Part shown: piece by piece, positions 1-6,691 of the stretch
Numbering within the stretch: the first letter of the stretch is position 1
Layout: the number at the start of each line of letters is the position of its first letter
Origin: Candidatus Omnitrophota bacterium
GTDB taxonomy: Bacteria; Omnitrophota; Gorgyraeia; Duberdicusellales; 4484-171
Length of the DNA: 19,456 nucleotides
Direction of reading: 5' to 3'
Assembly (NCBI GenBank): GCA_021735105.1
Contig: JAIPHS010000008.1
Span: 1-19,456, forward strand
Made by a program: the position numbers and the translations under genes
Notes under the pieces: generated by a model
Told to the model about the DNA's origin: nothing
Databases searched by the model: none
Seen by the model: the letters and a program-made list of their open reading frames with translations, nothing else

Positions 1-1
1 T

Positions 2-1627
2 TACGGAAGCGGCCTTTTTACCACCATTACCTCAAACTTACTTTGCTTTGGAATGGGTGCTTCAGGCTATGCCCTCTTTGCCCGCTTGGGCGGGGGAATA
101 TACACCAAAGCAGCTGATGTAGGGGCTGATTTGGTTGGGAAAGTTGAGGCTGGTATCCCTGAAGATGACCCCAGAAACCCAGCAGTTATCGCTGACCTGG
201 TTGGCGATAATGTTGGTGATGTAGCCGGAATGGGAGCAGACCTTTTTGAATCTTACGTTGGTTCAATAGTTGCAGCTATGGCTCTTGCTGCAGCAGCCGG
301 ACTAGGGTCAAGAGGTATTATAACCCCTTTATTATTAGCTACCGGAGGAATTATTGCTTCTCTCCTAGGTTATTTCTTCGTCCGCACTAAAGAAGATGCT
401 ACACAAAGTTCATTGCTTAAGGCATTACACAAAGGTGTTTGGGCTGCAGCAGCTTTAACTGTTGTTTTTTCATTCTTTATTATAAAAAACTATCTTCCTC
501 AACAAATGGGTATTTTTGGTTCAGTTGTTATTGGATTAGCAGCAGGAATATTAATTGGACAATTTACTGAATACTTTACTTCAGCTCACTACAAGCCGAC
601 AAAAACACTTGCGAAGTCTTCAGAGACGGGAACTGCCACCTTTATCATCGAAGGGCTTGCTTTAGGGATGATTTCACCTATTGGCGCAGTAATTACTGTC
701 AGTGCGGCCATCCTCGGTAGTTTTGCAATAAGTGGAGGCTTTCAAAATTTTACCATAGGCCTTTATGGTATCGGAATATCAGCAGTTGGTATGCTTTCAA
801 CATTAGGAATAACTTTAGCCACAGATGCATACGGGCCGGTTGCTGATAATGCCGGCGGGATAGCAGAGATGGCTGAACTTGGCCCGGAAGTAAGAAAAAA
901 AACCGACCAGCTTGATTCACTAGGAAATACTACAGCTGCAACCGGTAAAGGTTTTGCTATTGGATCAGCTGCATTGACAGCCTTAGCTTTAATCGTTGCT
1001 TATCGTAATCATTTAATAAATGAGGCTGGTAGACTAGGTATCACTTTAGATTTAAATTTAAGCTTACTTGAACCAAATATAATTATTGGGTTGTTTGTCG
1101 GAGCACTGTTGCCCTTTGCTTTCTGCTCGCTATCTTTAAAGGCGGTAGGAAGAGCGGCAGTTTCAATAATTTCCGAAGTCAGAAGGCAGTTCTCTCAAAT
1201 TACCGGCTTACTTGAAGGTAAAGTTAAGCCTGACTATCCTTGTTGTGTGGCAATCACTACAAAGGCAGCCCAAAAAGAGATGATCCTTCCTTCTCTTTTA
1301 GCTATTATTACTCCTATCGCTATTGGTATCCTTTTGGGGGTAAAAGGAACTATGGGCTTACTTATCGGAGCATTAGCCTCAGGATTCGTACTTGCAATTA
1401 TGATGGCTAATTCCGGCGGCGCTTGGGATAATGCCAAAAAGTATATCGAAGAAGGGCGTCACGGAGGTAAAGGATCAATTTCACATAAAGCTGCAGTAAC
1501 CGGAGACACAATAGGAGACCCTTGCAAAGATACAGCTGGGCCATCTTTAAATATTTTAATTAAATTAATGTCGATGGTTTCTATTGTATTTAGCGGCCTA
1601 GTTATCTCTTTTAGCCTGTTTAAATAA
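2..1627 (+). CDS. hppA: Membrane-bound pyrophosphatase, 5'-truncated by window edge
   Basis: An integral membrane ion pump that couples pyrophosphate hydrolysis to cation export. The frame is open from base 2, so the internal ATG at 53 is not the start. About 541 residues are present, against roughly 670-760 in full-length family members. The substrate-binding motif DVGADLVGK, then PEDDPRNPAVIADLVGDNVG, and the C-terminal GDTIGDPCKDTAGPSLN block are all visible, with many hydrophobic helices. GNTTAATG, with Ala at 935-937 and Gly at 944-946, is the K+-dependent pattern; K+-independent enzymes have Lys and Thr there. The helix-6 segment GADLFESYVGS puts Glu (codon 248-250) one turn earlier than in plant H+ pumps. 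From family knowledge, that is the Na+-PPase arrangement, so Na+ transport is an inference. The Cys in DPCKD replaces a residue that is usually Phe or Leu. Confidence 0.96.
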   Translation, partial: YGSGLFTTITSNLLCFGMGASGYALFARLGGGIYTKAADVGADLVGKVEAGIPEDDPRNPAVIADLVGDNVGDVAGMGADLFESYVGSIVAAMALAAAAGLGSRGIITPLLLATGGIIASLLGYFFVRTKEDATQSSLLKALHKGVWAAAALTVVFSFFIIKNYLPQQMGIFGSVVIGLAAGILIGQFTEYFTSAHYKPTKTLAKSSETGTATFIIEGLALGMISPIGAVITVSAAILGSFAISGGFQNFTIGLYGIGISAVGMLSTLGITLATDAYGPVADNAGGIAEMAELGPEVRKKTDQLDSLGNTTAATGKGFAIGSAALTALALIVAYRNHLINEAGRLGITLDLNLSLLEPNIIIGLFVGALLPFAFCSLSLKAVGRAAVSIISEVRRQFSQITGLLEGKVKPDYPCCVAITTKAAQKEMILPSLLAIITPIAIGILLGVKGTMGLLIGALASGFVLAIMMANSGGAWDNAKKYIEEGRHGGKGSISHKAAVTGDTIGDPCKDTAGPSLNILIKLMSMVSIVFSGLVISFSLFK

Positions 1628-1655
1628 GAAATTAGAAGTTAGAAATTAGAAGTTA
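1628..1655. repeat. Heptanucleotide tandem array, locus A
   Basis: Four consecutive 7-nt units start right after the hppA stop codon: GAAATTA, GAAGTTA, GAAATTA, GAAGTTA. They are followed by GAG, which begins a fifth unit. The array ends 8 nt before the next start codon, and its tail supplies the AGAGG that probably serves as the ribosome binding site for the gene at 1664. The unit GAAATTA recurs in the array at 6539-6690. Confidence 0.85.
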
Positions 1656-1663
1656 GAGGCAAT

Positions 1664-1939
1664 ATGAAGACTGAATTAAAAGAATGCCAAAAACATCTGG
1701 AAGAGAAGGAAAAAAAGTGGGAAAGTCTTTGTCTCCGTTGCGGAGCTTGTTGTGGAGCTTATGATGATCCTTGCACTCATCTGCAAAAAGACCACACAGG
1801 TAAATTCTACTGCGATATTTATCCTAGTAGGTTTGGAGTTAGGAAAACTGTTAGCGGCCAACTCTTTCGATGCGTACCGATAAAACAAATTCTTCATACA
1901 CACTGGAGGAAAGATTATCACTGCCCTTACAAAAAATGA
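1664..1939 (+). CDS. YkgJ-type CxxCxxCC-domain protein (metal or Fe-S binding)
   Basis: A 91-residue cytoplasmic protein with no signal or membrane segment. Residues 23-30 read CLRCGACC, the signature of the zinc/iron-chelating YkgJ/UPF0153 family, followed by Cys37, Cys50 (in CDIYPSR), Cys70 and Cys87. The cluster of eight cysteines, including Cys8, indicates metal or Fe-S binding; no enzymatic role is established for the family. The N-terminal 20 residues are charged and probably helical. AGAGG at 1654-1658 lies five bases before the ATG. Its stop codon overlaps the next start (ATGA at 1936-1939), so it is translationally coupled to the GH5 gene. I see no functional link between the two. 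Confidence 0.82.
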   Translation: MKTELKECQKHLEEKEKKWESLCLRCGACCGAYDDPCTHLQKDHTGKFYCDIYPSRFGVRKTVSGQLFRCVPIKQILHTHWRKDYHCPYKK

Positions 1940-2880
1940 GTAAAATTAAAGGAATTAATTTTGGTAGCTGGCTTCTTATGGAAGGCTATATTTTAGGTGG
2001 GCCTAATATAGCTGAAAGCAAAATAAAAAAAGACTTTCAAAAAAAGCATGGAAAGGTTGAACTAGAAAAATTTGAGAGGCTTTTTCGAAAAAACTTCATT
2101 CAAAAAGAGGATTTTAAAAATATTGCCCAAACTAAAGCAAAATACATACGCCTTCCCTTCAACCAAAAACTAATAGAAAAAAAACCATATTCATACTCAA
2201 AAACCGGTACTCAGTTTATAAAAAATGCCCTTGATTGGGCGGCTGAATTCAATTTAAAAATAATCTTAGACCTTCACGCTGCTCGTGGAGCACAAAACTG
2301 TGACTGGCATGGTGATTCAACCGGCTTGGCAAACTTTTGGCAAAAAAAAGCATACAGGAATAGAGCTATCAAACTTTGGGCTTATTTATCTGATAAATTT
2401 AATCGTCATCCCGGCTTAGGTGGATACGACCTACTCAACGAACCAGTCACCAGTAAAGATAAAATTAATTTAATTAAGGATTATTATAAACAAGCAATAT
2501 CTGCTATTAAATACAGTGACAAAAAAAATCCAATTTTTTTAGAAGGCAATTGTTGGGCACAGCAAATTGATTTTTTAATTGATTTAATTTCTGAAAATGT
2601 CAAAATTAGTATTCATGCATATTCACCGCTTTCCTATACCTATAACTTTATAAAAGGATTGAGCTATCCAGGAAAAATCGAAGGTCAACAATGGAACAAA
2701 TCAACAATCTATAAATATATGAAACCTTATGCTGATTTTTCTAAAAAAAATAATGTCGATATCTTGGTAGGTGAATTTGGCATAAATTGGCGCGGCGGTT
2801 ACTGGGGAGAAAAAAAATACCTTGATGACCTTCTTTCGGTTTTTGATGATTACGGTTTTGGCTACACCTATTGGACCTAA
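1936..2880 (+). CDS. GH5-family glycosidase, interrupted by in-frame TAA
   Basis: A TIM-barrel glycosyl hydrolase resembling family 5 (exo-beta-glucanase/cellulase type). The N-terminus GINFGSWLLMEGYI matches the GVNLGGWL opening of these enzymes. Glu169 in DLLNEP is the expected acid/base, IHAYSP holds the active-site His and Tyr, and Glu280 in VGEFG is the expected nucleophile. No signal peptide is visible, so it would act in the cytoplasm. I start it at 1936, where ATGA overlaps the upstream stop; the ATG at 1870 would add 22 unrelated residues inside the neighbour. Codon 315 is TAA, just after GYTYWT, where family members normally have an aromatic residue followed by Lys. The frame then reads on for 71 codons. 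Substrate unknown; the truncated form lacks the last barrel strand and helix and is probably inactive. Confidence 0.8.
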   Translation: MSKIKGINFGSWLLMEGYILGGPNIAESKIKKDFQKKHGKVELEKFERLFRKNFIQKEDFKNIAQTKAKYIRLPFNQKLIEKKPYSYSKTGTQFIKNALDWAAEFNLKIILDLHAARGAQNCDWHGDSTGLANFWQKKAYRNRAIKLWAYLSDKFNRHPGLGGYDLLNEPVTSKDKINLIKDYYKQAISAIKYSDKKNPIFLEGNCWAQQIDFLIDLISENVKISIHAYSPLSYTYNFIKGLSYPGKIEGQQWNKSTIYKYMKPYADFSKKNNVDILVGEFGINWRGGYWGEKKYLDDLLSVFDDYGFGYTYWT

Positions 2881-3096
2881 AAAGCTATAGCTAATTCAAC
2901 TTTCCCTGATGGATTATTCCAATATCGCGGCAATAACAACTATGTAAAAAGAGAAGGGCCAACTTATGGTTGGCAAAATTACACTTTATATTGGAAAAAA
3001 GAAAAAGAAAAGATTAAAAATTTTTGGCAAACAAAAAACTTTACACCGAATAAAGAACTTTTGGCAATATTAAAAACCCACTTTAGGAGGAATTAG
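2881..3096 (+). pseudogene. Detached in-frame 3' end of the GH5 gene
   Basis: Directly after the TAA at 2878-2880 the same frame continues open for 71 codons to TAG at 3094-3096. The translation begins KAIANSTFPDGLFQY and contains PTYGWQNYTLYWKK, which reads as genuine coding sequence completing the eighth barrel strand. With a sense codon at 2878 the protein would be 386 residues, a normal GH5 domain length. A single change from TAT or TAC (Tyr) would produce this TAA. It could be a recent nonsense mutation, a sequencing error, or, less likely, readthrough. The other genes in the window end normally at TAA, TAG or TGA, so the stop codon has not been globally reassigned. Confidence 0.75.
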
Positions 3097-3103
3097 AAAG
3101 TAC

Positions 3104-3177
3104 CGATGGACGATAGATGGTAGACGAAAGGACGAAATCGTCTGTCGTCTTAGCAAAGCAGTCGTCTGTCATCCATC
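3104..3177. repeat. Heptanucleotide repeat with inverted arms, locus B
   Basis: The left arm holds 7-nt units CGATGGA, CGATAGA, TGGTAGA, CGAAAGG. The right arm holds TCGTCTG twice, TCGTCTT, and TCATCCA. The arms are reverse complements of each other: CCGATGGA at 3103-3110 matches TCCATCGG at 3172-3179, and AGACGA at 3122-3127 matches TCGTCT. The right arm lacks exactly one heptamer (CGATAGA). The centre contains the perfect palindrome GACGAAATCGTC at 3131-3142. The transcript could fold into a long hairpin. It fills most of the 103-nt gap between the GH5 remnant and the rpe-like gene. Confidence 0.8.
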
Positions 3178-3187
3178 GGAACAAAGC

Positions 3188-3193
3188 TATAAC
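3188..3193 (+). promoter_or_regulatory. -10-like box TATAAC before rpe-like gene
   Basis: TATAAC lies 6 nt before the ATG at 3200, which would place transcription initiation at or next to the A of the start codon. There is no Shine-Dalgarno sequence in the interval and no convincing -35. Suggestive of a leaderless message. Confidence 0.4.
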
Positions 3194-3199
3194 CTAGAT

Positions 3200-3820
3200 A
3201 TGATTGTACCTGCTTTACTTAGCCAAGATAAAGAAAAAATGCAAGAAATGCTTAACACTTGCAACCAATTTGCAAAATTGGTTCAAATAGATATTATGGA
3301 CGGAGAATTTGTGCCTTCAAAAAGCATAACCGCCCAAGAATTGGCCCAGTTAAAAATTAACACCCCCAATGAGCTTCATCTAATGGTTAACAATCCTTTT
3401 GCTTGGATAGAACCAGCTTCTCAAATTGGTTCAAAACGAATCATATTCCATCTAGAAACAGAAATAGACCATAAAAAGTTGATCACAGAAATAAAAAAAA
3501 TGGAAATGGAAGCAGGAGTATCCTTAAACCCTAAAACAAATATAGAAAAACTAAGACCTATTATCAAAGATATTGATCTCATATTGTTTATGGCCGTTAA
3601 TCCCGGGTTTTATGGCGCGGCTTTTATTCCGGAAGTTTTAGATAAAATTAGAAAATTCAAAAGAATTTGGCCTAATAAAAAGACTGCTATCGATGGAGGA
3701 GTTAAAGAAAGCAATATTCTTAAAATAAAAAATATTGGCTTAGATTATATTTGTATTGGAAGCGCAATACTTAAATCAGATAATCCTAAACAGGCCTTTT
3801 TAAAATTTAGCCGCCTTTAA
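3200..3820 (+). CDS. rpe: Ribulose-phosphate 3-epimerase-like protein
   Basis: A 206-residue TIM-barrel protein of the Rpe family, which interconverts ribulose-5-phosphate and xylulose-5-phosphate in the pentose phosphate pathway. The characteristic blocks are present in order: PALLS (2-8 region), QIDIMDGEFVPS (29-40), ELHLMV with His60, FHLE with His84, MAVNPGFYG (131-139, phosphate contact) and AIDGGV with Asp165. The length is slightly short of the usual 215-225. One oddity: the metal-ligand His that normally begins HxDxMDG is Gln29, and the following DGHF is DGEF. Asp31, His60 and Asp165, the other expected ligands, remain. It may be a divergent paralogue with altered metal use or substrate. 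It directly abuts queH. Confidence 0.82.
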   Translation: MIVPALLSQDKEKMQEMLNTCNQFAKLVQIDIMDGEFVPSKSITAQELAQLKINTPNELHLMVNNPFAWIEPASQIGSKRIIFHLETEIDHKKLITEIKKMEMEAGVSLNPKTNIEKLRPIIKDIDLILFMAVNPGFYGAAFIPEVLDKIRKFKRIWPNKKTAIDGGVKESNILKIKNIGLDYICIGSAILKSDNPKQAFLKFSRL

Positions 3821-4393
3821 ATGCCTGAATTAAATAATGAAAAAAAAGCTTTACTCCATATCTGTTGCGGGGTTTGCGCCAGTTACGCAATTGAAGCCTT
3901 AAGCTCAAAAGGCTATTCAGTAACAGGGTATTTTTACAATCCCAATATCTATCCTTACAAAGAATACCTCTTAAGAGAACAAGAAACCAAAAAAATAGCT
4001 AAATTTTACAAAATAAAACTTCTTAACTCTAACTGCGATTTTACCCGATGGGAAAAAAACTGCGCCATGTTTAAAGACGAAAAAGAAGGAGGAGCCCGCT
4101 GCAATGCCTGCTTTAAACTAAGGTTAAAAGAAACTTATAAAAAAACTAAAAACGATAATTTCAACTATTTTACTACCACTTTAACCATCAGCTCCCATAA
4201 AAACAGCCAAAGAATATTCAAAATAGGAAAAGAAATAGGAGATAATAGATTTTTAGCAATAGATTTTAAAAAGAAAGATGGTTTTAAAAAAGCGGTCGAA
4301 ATTTCAAAAAAATTAAATTTATACCGCCAAAACTATTGCGGCTGTATTTACAGTTTGAGGGATAGGGAAAAGAGGGTAGAAGATAAAAAATAG
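3821..4393 (+). CDS. queH: Epoxyqueuosine reductase QueH
   Basis: A 190-residue QueH (former DUF208) protein, the non-QueG enzyme for the last step of queuosine synthesis, reducing epoxyqueuosine in tRNA. Visible motifs: LHICCGVCASY with Cys15, Cys16 and Cys19; GARCNACFKLRL with Cys94 and Cys97; FTTTLTISSHKN (117-128), near the family's FTTTLTxSPHKN; and YRQNYCGCIYS with Cys173 and Cys175. The family binds a [4Fe-4S] cluster plus a second iron through such cysteines. The usual CCGPC is CCGVC here. The ATG follows the upstream stop with no gap, so it is probably translated by coupling. No other queuosine gene is in the window. The highly charged tail from about 180 onward is not conserved. Confidence 0.92.
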   Translation: MPELNNEKKALLHICCGVCASYAIEALSSKGYSVTGYFYNPNIYPYKEYLLREQETKKIAKFYKIKLLNSNCDFTRWEKNCAMFKDEKEGGARCNACFKLRLKETYKKTKNDNFNYFTTTLTISSHKNSQRIFKIGKEIGDNRFLAIDFKKKDGFKKAVEISKKLNLYRQNYCGCIYSLRDREKRVEDKK

Positions 4394-4469
4394 GAGCTAG
4401 AAAAAAGAAAACGATATCGGCAACGAAAAAAATTTGTTTCTTGAGTATTCGTGAATATAGTTATAACTT

Positions 4470-5372
4470 ATGCAAAAGCATTACTATTCCTATAACCAAT
4501 ACTTACGCAAAACCTTTGGGGTAAGAACACACCGCCTAAGTCTTGATGCCGGCTTTAGCTGTCCCAATACCGACGGTACTTTAAGTAATCAGGGTTGTAC
4601 CTTCTGCAACAATAAAGCCTTCAGCCGCTACACAAGCCAAAAAAAACCAATCAAACAACAAATAGCCGAATCTATCCAATTTGCCAGTAAGCGTTATAAG
4701 GCAAAAAAGTTTATCGCCTACTTTCAAAGCTTTACCAACACTTATGCCGATATCCGAACTTTAGCTAAAGAATATAACCAGATAAAAGGTTTTAAAGATA
4801 TTGTGGGAATCTCAGTCTCAACCCGCCCCGACTGCATCAATAAGGAAAAACTGGATTTATTAGCTAGATTCAGTAAAGATTATAAAGTTTATATTGAGTA
4901 CGGCCTGCAATCAACTCATGATAAGACTTTAGAAAGAATTAATCGACAACATAGCTTTGCTACCTTTAAAAAGGCTATAGAGTTAACTAAAAACTATAAA
5001 AACATCTATCCGGCTGCTCATATCATACTGGGGCTTCCCGGAGAATCAAAAGAGAATATGCTCCAAACTGCAAAAACCTTAGCTAAAATGCCTCTCTGGG
5101 GCATAAAAATACATTGCTTACACATTGTAAAAGATACAGCTTTAGCCAAACAATACAAAAAAGGACAAATCCAACTTCTTAGCAAAGGCCAATATTTGGA
5201 TATCTTGATAGATTTTTTAAAATTAATTCCCAAAGATTTTGTAATCCTGCGGCTTGTATCCGATGCAAACCCAAAACAATTAATCGCCCCTAAATGGTTA
5301 AATCAAAAGAACAAAGTATTACAAGAACTAGATAAGAAATTAAACAAAAGGGGACAGCGACCTTTTTCTTGA
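4470..5372 (+). CDS. Radical SAM protein, TIGR01212/YhcC-YtqA type
   Basis: A 300-residue radical SAM enzyme of the YhcC/YtqA (TIGR01212) group, related to the Elp3-like fold; its physiological reaction is not settled as far as I know. Cys31, Cys43 and Cys46 form the C-x11-C-x2-C [4Fe-4S] motif in CPNTDGTLSNQGCTFCNN. Later family blocks are YFQSFTNTYA, GISVSTRPDC, EYGLQS, HIILGLPGES and HCLHIVKDTAL. The last residues are odd: family members typically end in RGTYQG-like sequence, but here KKLNKRG is followed by QRPFS, encoded by the left inverted repeat of the adjoining transposon. The insertion has therefore replaced only a few C-terminal residues. TATAGT at 4456-4461 and TATAAC at 4462-4467 precede the ATG, with no Shine-Dalgarno. 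Confidence 0.9.
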   Translation: MQKHYYSYNQYLRKTFGVRTHRLSLDAGFSCPNTDGTLSNQGCTFCNNKAFSRYTSQKKPIKQQIAESIQFASKRYKAKKFIAYFQSFTNTYADIRTLAKEYNQIKGFKDIVGISVSTRPDCINKEKLDLLARFSKDYKVYIEYGLQSTHDKTLERINRQHSFATFKKAIELTKNYKNIYPAAHIILGLPGESKENMLQTAKTLAKMPLWGIKIHCLHIVKDTALAKQYKKGQIQLLSKGQYLDILIDFLKLIPKDFVILRLVSDANPKQLIAPKWLNQKNKVLQELDKKLNKRGQRPFS

Positions 5373-5397
5373 CATAAATATATTACCTGATTAGAAT
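5369..5397 (+). promoter_or_regulatory. Strong sigma-70-type promoter for the transposase
   Basis: TTGACA (5369-5374) and TAGAAT (5392-5397) are separated by exactly 17 nt. The -10 box ends 6 nt before the ATG at 5404, so initiation would fall on the start codon, giving a leaderless message. The -35 overlaps the stop codon of the upstream radical SAM gene. Confidence 0.65.
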
Positions 5398-5403
5398 AAC
5401 TAC

Positions 5404-6060
5404 ATGCCAAGACAAGCAAGAATAGTTATACCCGGCATGCCTCATCATATAACTCAAAGAGGTAACTACGGCCAAGATGTCTTTGATAATGATAATAACT
5501 ATAAGCAATATTGCCAATGGATTAATGAATATGCCCGGAATAATAACGTAGATATATTAGCCTATTGTTTAATGAATAATCATGTTCATTTTGTAGCTAC
5601 ACCCAATAAGGAAACCGGCTTGGCTAAATTATTTAATAATACTCACGCAAGATATTCTCAATACCTAAACCGGCAAAGAAACCTAAAAGGCCACCTCTGG
5701 CAGGGAAGGTTCTATTCTTGCATATTAGATGATACTCATATGTATAGAGCCATAAGGTACGTTGAAAACAATCCACTACGAACTAAAATGGTAAAAAAAG
5801 CTTGGGATTATAGATGGTCAAGCGCTGCTGATCATGCCGGAGCAAGAGAAAAACCTTTAATCAAGCTTAAAGCCACGCAAGACAGAGGAGACTGGAAAGA
5901 ATACCTGCAGGAGAATGATCCCGAGATAACAAAAGAGATAAGAATAAAAACCAATAGAGGATTGGTTGTGGGAACAGATAAATTCATAAAGAGACTAGAA
6001 AAACAATTGAATCGTTCTTTGCGATGTTTAGGCCAGGGAAGGCCAAAAAAGGATAGCTAA
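5404..6060 (+). CDS. REP-associated/IS200-like Y1 transposase
   Basis: A 218-residue HUH single-strand transposase of the Y1 (IS200/RAYT) superfamily. It begins MPRQARIVIPGMPHHITQRG, the standard opening of this group. His60-Val-His62 in MNNHVHF is the metal-binding HUH motif. HARYSQYLNRQ (81-91), GHLWQGRFYS (96-105) and YRAIRYVENNPLRT (114-127) follow, with Tyr119 the likely DNA-linked nucleophile; WDYRWSSAADHAG matches the conserved WxxSSxxxH region. The C-terminal part from about 145 onward is longer than in minimal IS200 enzymes, as is common in RAYTs. Intact, with its own promoter and flanking inverted repeats, so potentially active. No accessory gene accompanies it. Confidence 0.93.
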   Translation: MPRQARIVIPGMPHHITQRGNYGQDVFDNDNNYKQYCQWINEYARNNNVDILAYCLMNNHVHFVATPNKETGLAKLFNNTHARYSQYLNRQRNLKGHLWQGRFYSCILDDTHMYRAIRYVENNPLRTKMVKKAWDYRWSSAADHAGAREKPLIKLKATQDRGDWKEYLQENDPEITKEIRIKTNRGLVVGTDKFIKRLEKQLNRSLRCLGQGRPKKDS

Positions 6061-6096
6061 AAAAGGTCGCTGTCCCTTTTTTCCGTTAAGATAAAA

Positions 6097-6531
6097 ATGA
6101 AAATATTAATCAATAGAATAAATAAAGGGTCTGTTAAAGTAAAAGGGAAAGTTAAAGCTTCTATAGAAAAAGGCTTAGCGGTGTTTATCGGTATTGAATC
6201 TACCGACACCGAATCAACTCTTATAACTGCTTCTAAAAAAATTATAAATATGCGGTTATTTGAAAATAACTCCGGAAAACTTTCAGAATCAGTGAAAGAA
6301 AAAGGTTATCCAATTCTTTGCATTCCTAATTTTACCCTTTGCGCTTTAACTAAAAAGGGGAGGCGGCCGTCTTTTGAGAACGCGATGAAACCTGATGCAG
6401 CAAAAAAAATGTTTGCTAAATTCATAGTTTTGCTGCAAAATAACATAAGTGTTCAACCAGGAGTATTCGGAGCTGATATGGCTATAGACCTGGAACTCGA
6501 CGGCCCGACTAATATAATATTAAAATTTTAA
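6097..6531 (+). CDS. dtd: D-aminoacyl-tRNA deacylase
   Basis: A 144-residue Dtd, which hydrolyses D-amino acids (and glycine) mischarged on tRNA. Typical blocks are present: KGLAVFIGIE (25-34), KIINMRLFEN (48-57), FTLCA with Thr80, KGRRPSF (87-93), GVFGADMAIDL (122-132) and the Gly136-Pro137 pair. Two active-site motifs deviate: the near-invariant SQFTL is PNFTL (77-81), and NxGPxT is LDGPTN (134-139). The core Thr80 and Gly-cisPro remain, so chiral proofreading is still plausible. It begins 20 nt after the transposon end; AAGATAAAA before the ATG gives only a weak ribosome site. The transposon may have separated it from an earlier promoter. Confidence 0.9.
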   Translation: MKILINRINKGSVKVKGKVKASIEKGLAVFIGIESTDTESTLITASKKIINMRLFENNSGKLSESVKEKGYPILCIPNFTLCALTKKGRRPSFENAMKPDAAKKMFAKFIVLLQNNISVQPGVFGADMAIDLELDGPTNIILKF

Positions 6532-6538
6532 TAAATAA

Positions 6539-6690
6539 CTACTTACTAATTACTAATTGCTAATTTCTAATTGACCTAATTAAATCCTAACAATTAAATA
6601 AAAAAATATTTAAATTTATTTAAAAATAAATATTTTTACAATTAAACATTGATTATTGCTTATTGATTAGAAATTAGAGCAATTAGAAAT
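6539..6690. repeat. Heptanucleotide arrays flanking an AT-only hairpin, locus C
   Basis: The left arm is five 7-nt units at 6539-6573: CTACTTA, CTAATTA, CTAATTG, CTAATTT, CTAATTG. The right arm at 6647-6690 has CATTGAT, TATTGCT, TATTGAT, TAGAAAT, TAGAGCA and a partial unit. AATTTCTAATTG (6562-6573) is the exact reverse complement of CAATTAGAAATT (6680-6691). Between them AAAAATATTTA (6602-6612) and TAAATATTTTT (6627-6637) form a perfect 11-bp dyad, flanked by the 9-bp direct repeat ACAATTAAA at 6590-6598 and 6638-6646. No gene is visible in this 176-nt gap between dtd and lgt. Low sequence complexity weakens the significance of the AT-only parts. Confidence 0.75.
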
Positions 6691-6691
6691 T

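Larger units (their letters stand above)
5346..6082 (+). mobile_element. RAYT/IS200-like single-gene element with 17-bp inverted ends
   Basis: GGGACAGCGACCTTTTT at 5351-5367 is repeated as its exact reverse complement AAAAAGGTCGCTGTCCC at 6060-6076, bracketing one transposase gene. The match extends outward as AAAAG on the left and TTTTTT on the right with one extra G on the left. The right repeat shares its first A with the transposase stop codon. The left repeat lies in the final codons of the radical SAM gene, and the transposase promoter overlaps that gene's stop. Single-strand transposases of the REP-associated type act on hairpin-forming ends, which fits. I see no further copy of GGGACAGCGACC in the window and no clear target duplication. 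Confidence 0.85.

Noticed and set aside
1234..1437. Minus-strand open frames here and at 1676, 5018, 7737, 8988, 14378 and 17551
   Set aside because: Each lies opposite a well-supported plus-strand gene, has no recognisable motif and no ribosome site; these are shadow frames.
1870..1935. Earlier ATG for the GH5 gene
   Set aside because: It adds 22 residues within the upstream gene with no GH5 similarity; the ATGA overlap at 1936 leads directly into GINFGSWL.
2878..2880. Genome-wide reassignment of TAA
   Set aside because: Many genes here end at TAA right where their family ends (for example rpe-like, nadE, folK, panC), so TAA works as a stop.
6602..6637. Rho-independent terminator after dtd
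   Set aside because: The stem is entirely A-T with a 14-nt loop, so too weak for a typical intrinsic terminator; I found no convincing intrinsic terminator in the window.
6590..6646. Target-site duplication around an inserted hairpin
   Set aside because: The 9-bp repeats are A/T-rich words in an AT-rich gap and no second copy of the inner segment is seen here; kept only as a remark.
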